The notes below the pieces were generated by a model. The model was not told where the DNA came from and searched no databases. It was given only the letters and a program-made list of their open reading frames with translations. Positions 45,204 to 56,500 of a stretch of DNA of 64,000 bases are shown in pieces; the stretch's first letter is position 1, and each line of letters starts with the position of its first letter. The DNA is from Morella rubra (lineage: Eukaryota > Streptophyta > Magnoliopsida > Fagales > Myricaceae): positions 23,401,729-23,465,728 of the forward strand of contig CM025851.1 of assembly GCA_003952965.2 (NCBI GenBank), in the 5' to 3' direction. The position numbers and the translations under genes are program-made.

Positions 45204-45519
45204 TTTTTTTATATTATAGTTTTGAGGGACATTTAATATAGCTATGTGATTTCAGTTATGTTATTTCTATTTATTCGTCCTTAGTACAACATATTAATCT
45301 ATGTTGTGTTTCTCATTTCGATACACTTCTTCAAACTTCAAAACCAATATCGAATAGACTTAGGGTTATTTATGTTATTAATACACTTGGGTTTATATTT
45401 GTGACTAGTACTTGTCACGGACACATTTAGGATTATTTTGTTATTAACAAATTTTGGTTATTTAAAACTTGGTAATAAATTGACTGGTATGAGCTATAAA
45501 AAAAATTAGGTTGTTAAAA

Positions 45520-46280
45520 ATCGTTCAAACAGCTAGATAAACTTCCGAACAGTTTACTGTGAGGTTGAATGATGTCATATTGTATAAAACAATTGTCTGG
45601 ACAGATTCGTTTACGATCATTTGCTTGCATGTATATGTAGAAACGCTGTAAGAAACCGTTTGGACGGAAAAGTGCACGTATAGACGAAATGAAATTTTAG
45701 GCGGCAATGAATTCCCTCGAAAACGTAGACATGTAGGTTTCTGCACGTGCTTAAGGGTGTCCGAATGGGTTTTATACAGATGAAAGACGGGAACTCGCAG
45801 ACAGTACATAGTAACATGAAAAAACTTAGGCAATTTGAGATTTGAGGAAAGGAGAAGTCAGGTTGGGTGTTCAATCTCACTGAAAAGGGAGTGGAAGGAG
45901 TAACTCAAGAAAGATTTCACATTGGATTTCATTTGAGGTTAATGGGTTTAAAATTTTATTCATTTTAGGATGAAAAGCATGGATTAAAAGATATCAAAGC
46001 ATGTGTTTTACGAATTTTTAGGTTCTAAAATGGCAGTAATTGAGTTTGGGGTTGGTTGTGATGGGTTTATATTGAAGTGTTTGCGATTTTGGTTTATTTT
46101 GGGATGATTTTGTTAAGATTTTGGCATTTGTTTGTCAAAGAACAATGTTGTTTGACAATCACAGTCCGGACGGATTATGGTCTGTCTAGACGCTCTTGTT
46201 TGGTTCGGACACTTTGCTAAAGTCGTTTGAATGCTTATATGTATAGTTCGGACGGTTCTGACTCCTTCTGAACGGTTTTT
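45520..46280. repeat. TTCGGACG-type array before TNP2 of the second CACTA
   Basis: Copies of 'ttccgaacag', 'gtctggacag', 'gtttggacgg', 'agtccggacgg', 'ggttcggacac' and 'agttcggacgg' occur at 45525-45790 and 46150-46275. This parallels the CGATCGATCG blocks located between the Transposase_32 ORF and TNP2 in the first CACTA. Confidence 0.65.
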
Positions 46281-46324
46281 GCTGTTATATTTCATGCATT
46301 CATTTAATAGCCTTAGCACCATTT

Positions 46325-46367
46325 AAGAATTACACCGAGTTTGGATAACAAACTCAGTGTAATTCTT
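46325..46367 (+). promoter_or_regulatory. Leader hairpin upstream of TNP2 (second CACTA)
   Basis: Outer arms AAGAATTACAC (46325-46335) and GTGTAATTCTT (46357-46367) and inner arms GAGTTTG (46337-46343) and CAAACTC (46349-46355) pair perfectly around single-base mismatches and a 5-base loop. It is followed by 'gaattatccacc' and 'gggtagtttgag', the counterpart of the motif following the hairpin at 29711-29758. Confidence 0.7.
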
Positions 46368-46439
46368 GAATTATCCACCTTATGGGTAGTTTGAGTTTAC
46401 AATAGTCATAATGTGCGTAATTGTATCTGCTATTGTGAC

Positions 46440-47960
46440 AGATGTGTTAGGAAACGAAGTGTGTACAACATTGACTGAGTTGAGCTTATTCTTCATAGAC
46501 TTGTGCTCACGAATAATATGTTTAGAGGTTGTGGACCAGTTATAAAAGGACATCGGAATGATTCTTTGCAAGTTAGAACATTTATTCCCCCCATCATTTT
46601 TTACTATTATGTTTATTTAGTTATTCATTTACCTCAGGAAGTGAAACTTGGGGATCCAGTTTTATTTCGGTGGATGTATCCAATGGAGAGGTACATAGGA
46701 AAGATGATGCGTATTTTAAGAACAGGGCACGGTCTGAGAGCTCCATAGCAGAGAATTATGTGTTAAATGAATGTCTAACTTTTTGCTCAATGTATCTTGG
46801 TACGGTTGAGACAAGATTTAATAGAAAAGATTGGAATTATGCCGATATGGATGATCGAAGTACTCGGGGTTGTCGTCTTTCTGTATTCTCTCAAAATGTT
46901 TGCCCACTGGGAGCTAGTAGGGGTCACGATTTAAATATAAAAGAATTTACAAAAGCGCAGTGATACGTACTCAACAACTGTTCAAAAATCAGACAACATA
47001 TAGGGTAAGCGCATATTACAATTCGTTGCTCATTTAAACACTTATCAATTCATGATATTTTAATTTATTATAAAATATTTTATTTATTTATAGCGAGCAC
47101 TTGGAAGAGATGAGGAGGTAATCGCCAATAGATGTTGATAGGGGGCACGAAGAAGGATTTCCGTTATGGTTTAGAAATCAAGTATTTATTTAATTTTGTC
47201 TCTATTATATGTTCCATTTTTATTGATCTTTTTTTTATTAACACATGTTCATTATTTTAGATTCAAACTATGCACAATGAAATCCGGGCTCGGTGTCAGA
47301 TGATTTGTATGCATTAGCATTCGGTCAAGATCAACGAGCACTTTGTTATTCTGGGTGTGTAGTGAATGGAGTTAGGTTTCACACGGTCTTTCATGAACAG
47401 TTTCATAGTACTCAGAATAGTGGCGTGGTTGTTCCGGGGGACCATGCTAGAGAAGACGTTGATATTTATGGCCAAGTCGTGAAGATTTACGTGTTGCGTT
47501 ATTTGCGCCAAAATTTAGTTTATTTACTCAAATGTGACTGGTTTGACTTGAGTACTCAAAACTTAGGTCTTGATAAAAGTAGTCAGTTTGTTAGTATTAA
47601 CACATCCCGAAAGTGGTACAAAGACGACCCGTTCATACTAGCGTCTCAGGGGAATCAATTGTTTTATATCGATGATATGAAGTTGGGCGGTCACTGGAAG
47701 ATTGTTCAAAAGATTACCCTAGAAACATGTATGATATTCCACCTATTGAGGAGGAAGTTAGTGAAGATGGAGAAGGACCATTGACCTGTGAAGCATACCA
47801 GGAGAATGAGTCTATTAAGTTTTTTGTGGACTTTAGGTCCTTTGACATGATCTCGTTGACTAGAAATGACTTCGAGGCTTATGTGCCGGTAACCGATGAG
47901 AGTGGTCCACAACAACGTGAAATAGAAGGAAGCGATGATTCCTCAAATCGTTCAGTGAAG
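46440..47960 (+). pseudogene. TNP2 remnant: DUF4218 and DUF4216 without the catalytic domain
   Basis: The 5' leader passes directly into DUF4218 sequence ('VIHLPQEVKLGDPVLFRWMY', 'IAENYVLNECLTFCSMYLG'). After an intron-like AT-rich stretch (46985-47275) comes the DUF4216 frame at 47293-47784 ('YLLKCDWFDLS', 'RKWYKDDPFILASQGNQLFY', 'GHWKIVQKI'), then an acidic tail to about 47960. The whole Transpos_assoc and Transposase_21 region, about 2 kb in the first CACTA, is missing. The element therefore cannot make a catalytic transposase. Confidence 0.8.
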
Positions 47961-48103
47961 ATTGTAGTGATCTTGAAGAATATGACTTTGAGGACTAAAA
48001 TAACTTTATCGTTTCAATTTACTTTGCATTTCTATTTTATATTCATTTTGAGTAACATAATTCATTGTGTTTTTTGTTCACTAATATTGATTATTTGGTC
48101 ACA

Positions 48104-51100
48104 GGATGATGACATGCTAGCGGGAGAAAAACGTCTTCGGTGCAATTCATTGGTTCGAGCTGAGAGTACTCCTGGTACACTAGCAGCGTTGGGTCCTTCG
48201 CTTAGAGATTGCAACGAATTATCATCCCCTACCACAACCAGTCTAGTAGGCACCCAAAGTAGTTGTGCATGTAAGTATCTTACCCCGTCGATCTTGATTA
48301 AATATTATGACTTTTAAATTTCTATGCTAACTGATTTTTAAATTTATTATTCTTCATTTGTAGCGATATTCAAAATCAAACACGGAAGGGGTACTATGCG
48401 GGGGATTGCATTACTCAAGGCTCGTATCAGATGTAAGTTGACTGTCCATATCCCTGATGGATGTATAGGCGGTGATAAGGCGTCCTTGATACTCTCAAGT
48501 CATATTGGTGCCCTCATTCGACAGCATGTCCCATTTCAGACAAGTAAGTGGAGGGAGGTCCCCGGCCAGGTTAAATCTGTCATACCTTGAGCTTTTAGCA
48601 TAACATGCATGTTGTTTGCTTTTGTTAAGTAGTGTATTAGGGGGTACTTAGTGACTAAGAGAGAGTATTTTAGTACTTGAGATACTAAGTTCGAAACCTT
48701 GATTAGGACATGATTTAGTGAGAATTAGAGTTCACATGCAGCTGAGTTATTGTTCAGGAAGTTGAGGAGCACATATTGAATCAATTGAATTTTGTTAGCT
48801 AGTTTTTAGGTCGTTTTTATCTCATACCTTGATTAGGTGATTAGGACATGATTAAGTGAGATTTGGAGTTCGCGTGCAACTAGGTTGTTGTTCAGAATGT
48901 TGAGGAGCTCGTATTGGATCAATTTAATTTTTTAAGCAAGTAGGTCATTTTTGTCTCGAAAATTGAACCACATGATTTTTATTCTTTTAATATGTTGGGA
49001 GATTATCCACGAGTTTATGGTTTAAATTTGGAGACTTTTTTATTTTTCGGAAGCAAGTAGGTTGATTAGTGAAGCAAGTAGGTTTAGCGATCATCGGATT
49101 ATCGGATTAGTGAAGCGATTAGCAAAACTTAGCCATTAAGAAAGGAAATTTCGGCTGCCCTAGAGAGTGACACCTATGAGGGCTAGATAGCACGACAAAT
49201 CGAAGCTAGAAGCACGACGAATCGATGCAAAAAGCACAACCAAAAAGGCTAGGACCTAGGTAGCTCGAGGTGTCGACCACCGGTGAACCTAGGCGGTGAC
49301 TCACCCAAGCTATAGTGAAATTCGGCCATAGGCATGCTCAGCAGCTGCTTGGGGTGGTTGGGTGTCGTCGCACGGTCGATGTAGCCTTTTGAGTCACCAG
49401 AGCTAGCCTAGACACGTGTCGCGATGTGATGAACCAAGCTTGCCTATAAATAAGGGGTGGCCGGCCATTTACACTTACACCAGCTCCTTTGATAATTGTG
49501 AGTTAAACTTGAGATTAGTAGTGAAGTGAAGTAGAAGGAAGAAGGAAGGAATCGATTAAGAGAAGTTTAGCGAAGATCAAGCACGCTTAGAGGTAAAGTT
49601 TAGTTGGTTATCTTTGATTTCGATTCAAGTTTTCAAGATGATTATTGTGAATCTCTTGTCTTTATTATTCTAGCATCTCTTGATGTTATTAGTTTTTTCT
49701 ATTCTTCCTATTGTTCTTGATGTTCTTCGTGTTCTTGACGAAGAACAAGCTCGTCCTTTCGAAAAAGTATCATTTTCAAAGTTCGATTCGTTTTCAAGTT
49801 TTTTTTCAACTTTGATCCGTTTCTTTTCAAAATTTCTTCCAAAAGTTGTTTTTCAAAGCTTGAACATATTTCTTTCCTTCTGATTTCAATACTTTTCATG
49901 TCAAAATTGGTATTTTCTACGTGGTGATTAAGCCGGTTTTTAACCGAGAAATCAAAGTGTTGTTTTTTCTTCACAACACTTTCCTTTGAGAATGTTTTAT
50001 AATGTTGTGATGATGGAAACGAGTTAAGGTGTTGCATATCATAAATGAGATGTATGGGCGTTGATATGAGACATGCACACTTAACTTGTACGTTGGAAAG
50101 GAATATTTTGATGTTCAAGTATGGTTAAGGTGTTGCATATCATGAATGATATGTATGGCGTTGACATGAGACATGCATACTTAACGTAATACTGTGAAGA
50201 CGTGACAGTACTGTGCACAAGAGGATGTGTTCACTTGTTGTGACATTCTGGCCTCTCCGTCGTACGGAAAGATCCTTTGTTAGGATAACTCACTCTGGGA
50301 GTTTGAGGTCGTATTGTGCTCTGGGAGTACTGCTGCAAAAATACGGAAGGTTACTTGTAACCCGTCACTCTGGCCAAGTGATTCACTCTGGGAGTGAGAG
50401 TAGTGGTGATTGAGAATGGAAAAAGGAAAAGATCATTTTTAAGAAAATTGAGTCTTTTCATTTACTTTCTTATTTTGTTGAGATTTTATTGTTGAACGGG
50501 TTTCTTCAATATCTTTTATTGTATCTGCTATTCTGTTGTACTAACCGCTGGCTTTACTGAGTCATTTGGACTCACCGTTGTTTGTAAATATTTTCTTTTG
50601 CAGATGTCTAAGGTTTATTTGGGAGAATTCACCAAGGCTATTCAATATGGCTTTGTCACTCTGGAGTTGACATTCCGTGTTTATGTCACACGTGACCTAG
50701 ATGTCTGATAGAGGGATGAGGACATAGGTGGATCACTCCAACTCTGATAATTATGTCAACATTTCGGACTTGGATAACGCTGATGACGAAGAATAGAGAT
50801 ATTCGGTTTATGTTTTCTTAGTTTTCCGCTGCAGTTTTCTTTTTAGTATGTACATTATAAAAAGTTGGCCTCTTTTGTAATATTTCGGTATTAATAAAAG
50901 GTCCTTCATGTGTTTTGCTTAGTATCTTGTTGCTTTGTCGATCTTCTCATAGGTCGTAACCTCAGCTTTATTAGCTGTGTCATTACTATAAGACAACGCT
51001 TGAGGTTTTCACAGTCCAGGCTATTACAAAATCATACGTGATAACCAAGTGTTGGTAAATATGTTAAGGATGACTTCTAACTAGATTATGACCGACCCAA

Positions 51101-52140
51101 GGATCACATCATTGTGACATCTACGATGAACACAGTATACAAGAAGCATAGAAATAGAATGTACCAGAATTACTTGGTGTTCAATTCCAAAGAAGAGACA
51201 TTAGAACACTTATATCCCAAGATGTGCTAGGAAGAATGGACTTGTATCTGTGATTTATTCGCAAGTGAGGAATTTCAGGTTAAAAATTTTTATTCCGTCT
51301 TGAACGTTTATTTTAGTTTATTATTAATTGTCATAACAACTATAAATGTACAATGCAGAGAGGAGTGCAATCAACCGAGAGAATAGAGCTAAGTTGAAGA
51401 TTGTACACACATCGGGAGCAAGGTCCTTCCAATGCGCGAGAGCATTGTTAGTAAGTAATAAATTTATATTTTTTAGTGATATTACTTAAATAAATGACTT
51501 AGGTATTTAATATGCAGTTTGGATATTTCTTTTGGTATATAGAAAAATCTAGAATCTGATAAGATTAATCCTGCGTTGCTGTATAAAAAAATGCATACTA
51601 ATAAGGATGGCATATGGACATTTAGAAGGTGCACGAGAAAATTTTCTAAGTTATAACGTTAGATTTAATTATGCATTTGTTATCTCTTATGTTTCATATG
51701 TGCTAACTTTATCTTCTTTTCTAATTTTGTAGGAAAAAATTGAAGGCGTTACAGTTGCAGCATGAGTCAGAGGAAAAGTCATACATAGAAGTGGAGATTT
51801 TTGCTAAGGTATTGGGGATGAACTCAGGTTAAGTGCGAGGTTGAGCCCGTTCAGTACGGTTTGTTGGATCATCATCTTCAGTAGGGCTAGACAAATAGAA
51901 TATGAAGGGCTTTGGGTCAAGCAGACAGAAATGGAGTAGACGATGTGAGAGCATCAGCAGATGATGGAGGAGCAACAACGGAAGACGGAAGAAGTGCATC
52001 AGAAGATGATGCAAGAGTAGCAATGGAACTTAGTAGAACAGCAAAAATGAAGGATGCAACTAATGGAACAATAGATGCATCAGCAGATGATGGAGCATAT
52101 TAGACAGCCGACATCTCGTATGACACCCAAAAAAAAATGT
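48104..52140 (+). pseudogene. Transposase_24 gene of the second CACTA, split by a solo LTR
   Basis: The first exon-like block (48104-48270) ends 'SSCA|gtaagt', matching the first CACTA's exon. The next (48364-48577) has 'RCKLTVHIPDGCIGG' and 'LSSHIGALIRQHVPFQTSKW'. A 2.45-kb LTR interrupts it. Coding similarity resumes at 51029 ('VYKKHRNRMYQNY', 'AKLKIVHTSGARSFQCARAL', 'INPALLYKKMHTNKDG'). A degenerate Gln/Glu/Met coiled coil follows to 52140. Stops and shifts abound. The exon order parallels 35033-36751. Confidence 0.75.
48578..51028 (+). mobile_element. Solo LTR (2451 bp)
   Basis: Starts TGTCATACC, ends CTATTACA, and is flanked by the perfect 5-bp duplication AAATC (48573-48577, 51029-51033). 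It contains a TATAAATA box (49445-49452) and an AATAAA signal (50893-50898) in the same orientation, and no open reading frames of note. Internal direct repeats lie at 48701-48830/48831-48950 and 50020-50090/50122-50185, and short 'cactctgggagt' repeats at 50289-50396. The length and TG..CA ends suit a Ty3-gypsy LTR, but the lineage is not determined. It lies in an exon of the CACTA accessory gene. Confidence 0.85.
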
Positions 52141-52319
52141 AGGTAGATTACGTATTTTCACTAATTGATCAGTACTTATTGATTATGTATTTTTGTTCCA
52201 TTTAATGACGATTACATGTTTGTAGACATTTTATTATTATTATTATCAGTATTGAATATCTTTCTATTTGTATTATTTTAAATTATTTTTAAATTTTTTA
52301 ATTAAATTAATTCAAATAT

Positions 52320-52914
52320 GTAACAAAGGGTTCGAACAATAATCACCAAAGGTTCTTCCGTGCACATGATCTTTTAATTAACAAATGTTTGAATGGGAAG
52401 AAAATACATTCCCAAGGGTTTGACACTGACGGTGTATGTGTTCAAAAGGTTTATAAGGTGATAAAAAAATTATTTCGTCAGAAATGAAATAACGGTGCAG
52501 ACGTCTTCATATTACCGTGTGCATGTCTTTATATTATCGTGCGGACAATTGTGTATTATTGTGCACACGTATATTTCATGACAAAATGCATTTCATCACA
52601 TTGGACCAATCGTTCGCACTCCTCATGTGAACGTATGGAGACTACGTTCGCACCTTTTATGCAAATGGATGGAGGGTACTGAGCCATGACGATTTTGAAT
52701 TTTGTCAATATAGCGGAAAAACATTCAGATAGTATATGTTTCCATCCGGACGGTTTTGAATGACAAAACACGAATGATCACCTAAACCTTTGCTGACAGG
52801 CTTTAGGTGACAAATCGGGTGACAACTCGGTTTTGTCACCCAAATCTTTGGTGACAAAATTGACACTTTGGGTAACAATTTTTTTTGACACCCAAAGTAA
52901 TTTTTCTTGTAATG
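52320..52914 (+). repeat. Right subterminal region of the second CACTA
   Basis: Degenerate 'gtgcggac', 'gttcgcac' and 'tccggacgg' motifs (52490-52760) are followed by 'gggtgaca/tgtcaccc' inverted repeats (52800-52890) and the terminus 'cttgtaatg'. Confidence 0.65.
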
Positions 52915-53039
52915 TATTATCTAATTATTGAACTGTTCGAAATATTATTTTGAAGATCTAAAATATGCTTATTAAAATATAATATCTGAAAAGACAAAAG
53001 AATAGAAAACTGCAAGCTCTAGCAGTGCATACCAAAACG

Positions 53040-53595
53040 TAGGAAAGAGATATTTCGTGCACGGTTTTGAAAAAAACACCGGGACAGATTGGTCCTCCAA
53101 GCGCGTATATTAGCGATGGTTTTAAAACGCTGCTAAAGATATCTTCAGCACCGTTTTCCAACAAAACGCTGGTAGAAATGGATTCCAATAGCGCTTCAAA
53201 AACGCCGCCAAAAAGTACCATCTCCGGATAAAGACTTATCTAGAATTCTATTTTCATCGCTAAAAAATTAAATTTTTTGTTGCGCTTTGTACAAATGCCG
53301 GAAAAGGTAATTTTTAGCGACGTTTTAAAGGGCTGCTAAAGAAATTTTGACCGTGTTTTAAGAAAAACGTTGCAACAAAAATGTGCATGGAAATTAAGGT
53401 TTTTACCTGCGTTTTTGGCCGATACTGTAGTTTGGCTGTCGTTAGTTTTTCATAAAAATGGTATTAATAACTTGTACCGATGCACTTAATATCATAGCCG
53501 GTTAAAAAAACGCTGGTGAAATTTTATCATCATTTTTTTAAAATTTTGAGCGATTTTTGACCATTTCTATAGGTTCGAAATATTTTTTTGTAGTT
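53040..53595 (+). mobile_element. CACTA right-end fragment with GCG-type repeats
   Basis: Repeats such as 'aaaacgctgctaaag', 'aaaaacgccgccaaaaa' and 'ttttagcgacgtttt' resemble the subterminal motif of the end at 19736. The sequence ends 'tttttttgtagtt', one base short of a canonical CACTA end. No internal gene is visible between it and the second CACTA end at 52914. Confidence 0.55.
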
Positions 53596-56500
53596 TATAT
53601 GCATTTATATTTACTCCGTTAAAATTGTAGTAAATAATTATTCATAATTTACCTACTGACACCATTTTCAATTGAAATTAAGTAAATTAGGGTTTCTATT
53701 ACTGTTAATGTTGTAATTATTCCTTTTCCTATTTCAATATGACGATATGACGAATTTATTCCCTTACAAAATATAATTATAAAAAATTATGAAGATAAAA
53801 TCGTCATTTCACTAAACTAAAATAGGAATTTCCATCGAAATTAACGCTGATCAAGGCGCAAAGAATAAACGGTTGGTAGTCGAGAAATAAAATCTAACGA
53901 AATTTGTACCTTAAGGTGCAAAGTGTCAGAACCCTAATAGTTATAAGGCGAAAAGTATATTTAACCCTTTATTTAATTACACATGGTACAATTTTAATAG
54001 TTAGATCTTCACCAAAGAGGAACATTATACAGAAGTGATAGTTTACAGAGGTAGATTATTACTTACCCTGTTCTGTTGGTAAATTGAAATTGAGATAGTA
54101 AGTTAATGGACAGATTGCAAATTATAGTTTTGTTAGCCAGACTAAAAGGTATTTCCTGATCTAAAAAGTGGACTTTTTTTAACCGGAGAAATGGGTTTTC
54201 GAGATTCTGTAAATTAATTAAAGATTCTACGTTTTTTCATTTTCGTTCATGATGGGATGCTCTAACCAACTCCTACATAAGTCGATTGCCATGGAGAAAT
54301 CATGCAGAATATGCAAGTAATATTTTGAGAATTATAAGGTCTTTTTTTAAAAAAAAAAAAAATCTTATAATGCTTCTATGTATTCTGGGTGGTGGTTGGA
54401 GATGGATACGTTTGAATCTTAAAGAAAAAAAAAAAAAAAATTCTGATATGAGTGTTTATGATGGGAATTATATTAGGTAACCACAGTTCCGAATTTTGAT
54501 TCTTTTTTTTCCCCTTTCATGAGCATGAGCCATTTCACAAACCGTAAATGATTTTTGGATCTATGTTTTGTTTTTTCTTTTCTTGGGCTGATGTTTGGAT
54601 CCACTTATTGTTCTGGAATAAGGCAAAAGTTGGGCCTTTACGGGCCGATGCCCAGCAGTTTCTCTTTCTTTTAGTTGCTAAAGAAGAATCATGCAGCCCA
54701 AGCCTCTCCCGACACCCTAGTAGAAAATAAAAATTTATAAAAGAAAATCACTCTTTCCACAAAATAAAAAACTATGATTCAATGGGTCTGAAAAAAATCT
54801 AGCCTAGAATTCTAAAAAGACTTAATTAATCCGTCAGTTCTAACAGTTTAACTTATTTCCAATCTTAGTCTAGTTGTTTTAATTCTTTCTCTGCAAGTCT
54901 ATGAGGTTTTAATTATTTGTCTCAAAAAAAAATCTCTCAGTTCAATCTCAACACTGTAATAAAATATGCCTATGGTTCAAACGGAAAATAGTTAATGGGA
55001 AATAATTATCGGTCTACATTTAGATTCGCTCAGCCGAAATTGCATAACAGTGACATGTTTTTCTTTGACAAAATATGCCTATGTATTTGTTGGTAGTTCA
55101 TGTTTGGACAGAAGGACCTTCTTAGAACAAGTACTTAATACCAGAAATTCGTATTGGAAGAATTAAAAGTGAGACACCAAATTAGAAAAAGAAGTTTATC
55201 CACAGAACTAACTAATTAATTAAATCTTCTAAACAGACAAAGGATAAAATTGGGCTCAAACTGTGTTTGTCGTGTGAACAAACAAACAAAAACTAGTTTG
55301 TTAGTCGCAGAGAGGCGGCCTAATTGCCCGGCCAGTTTTAATCTCCACCGAAACACAATAAAATAAAATAATGATACAAAAACTAGGCATTTTGCAGCCG
55401 AAAGTAAAACTTCGTGCAATTGACCCCACCAAAACACAATAAAATAATGACTGAAGTTTATCAATAGAGAGAGAGAGAGAGACAGGGAGACCAGTGGGTG
55501 TCGTTTCGCCCTCCCTAGCTCCATGCATGACAAGTGTTGAGGTTTTCACGATATTAAAATCTCTCACTTTGTCCGGCCACGACCCTCAATTATTGTTAGA
55601 TTCTTAACTAATCTTACTGCGGATGCCGGTTTCGGCATGCAATTTCACATGACAATGCTATGAGTGAGCCATGGGGCAGACATGCACGATATATATTTCG
55701 CTGCACTGCATATCATACCAAGAATATTAATCTGAATGTTATGTTGCTTCTTGTGACTTGCATACATGCAACTCCATTAGACTGATTTATAGTCGAGTTA
55801 TATATATAGTATTTAAAAATCGAAATTTTTAAACATTAAACCCTTATTATATACACACCAGGGGCGTCTTCTGAGAAAAAAAAAATGTATAATTATATGT
55901 ATGTTAATGTCTATTTATTCAGCTAACAGAAAATGAAATGCATGACAATGATATGGTATCTACGTATCCAAAAGATCCATGTCTAACTAAACAAAATAAG
56001 ATATGAACAATCCTTCTTGAAATGAAAACAGGATCTATGCGGAGCTATTGTTAGGCCCCCACCATCGCGCGAGATCCAGATCCATCAATTAATTGTTAAT
56101 TAAATGTGAATCATGAGCTTCATAAAAAAATGGCGTAATTTAATTGTAATTACTAATATCCTGCAGACAGCTAGCTTCGTCGTATATAAATTGTCCCCTT
56201 TCGTTTTTTGTTCCATCTAATGTCTTCATCTTTCTCAAGGGAGATAATTTGTCTCTGATTTCATTGGTTCCTTTGGAGTACTATGCATGAAATGATCGAT
56301 CAGAGATAACTTTGAACTTATAATTGGTGTCTCACCTACCATAACCAATACAACCGACTAAATAGAGAAATCCGTGCATCCAAGGGTCAATTACTTGAAC
56401 TAAACGTTATTCATGGAGTTAATTAATAACAAAATCAAAAATTAATTATTACGCTTAATGTAACAAATATCATGAACAGTAGTCCTTCTCTAGGAAGTCT

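Larger units (their letters stand above)
40610..52914 (+). mobile_element. Second CACTA transposon, decayed, with nested insertions
   Basis: The right end is 'tttttcttgtaatg' (complement CATTACAAGAAAAA, one base off the canonical CACTA terminus), preceded by 'gggtgaca' and 'tttgtcaccc' inverted repeats (52800-52890). Interior order repeats that of the first CACTA: subterminal-type repeats, Transposase_32 ORF, repeats, leader hairpin, TNP2 remnant, Transposase_24 gene, repeats. Its repeat motif is TTCGGACG/CGTCCGAA rather than CGATCGATCG, so it is a different subfamily. No left terminus was found, so the start is an estimate from the repeat array. A MULE and a solo LTR are inserted in it. Confidence 0.75.

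Noticed and set aside
48680..48700. 'gttcgaaacc' as a tRNA T-loop
   Set aside because: No acceptor stem, D-arm or anticodon arm around it. It lies in a solo LTR.
19736..53595. Pairing the CACTA left end at 19736 with the right end at 53595 as one element
   Set aside because: The 34-kb span contains a host exon and other complete elements, and no matching target duplication was found. The ends share only a motif type.
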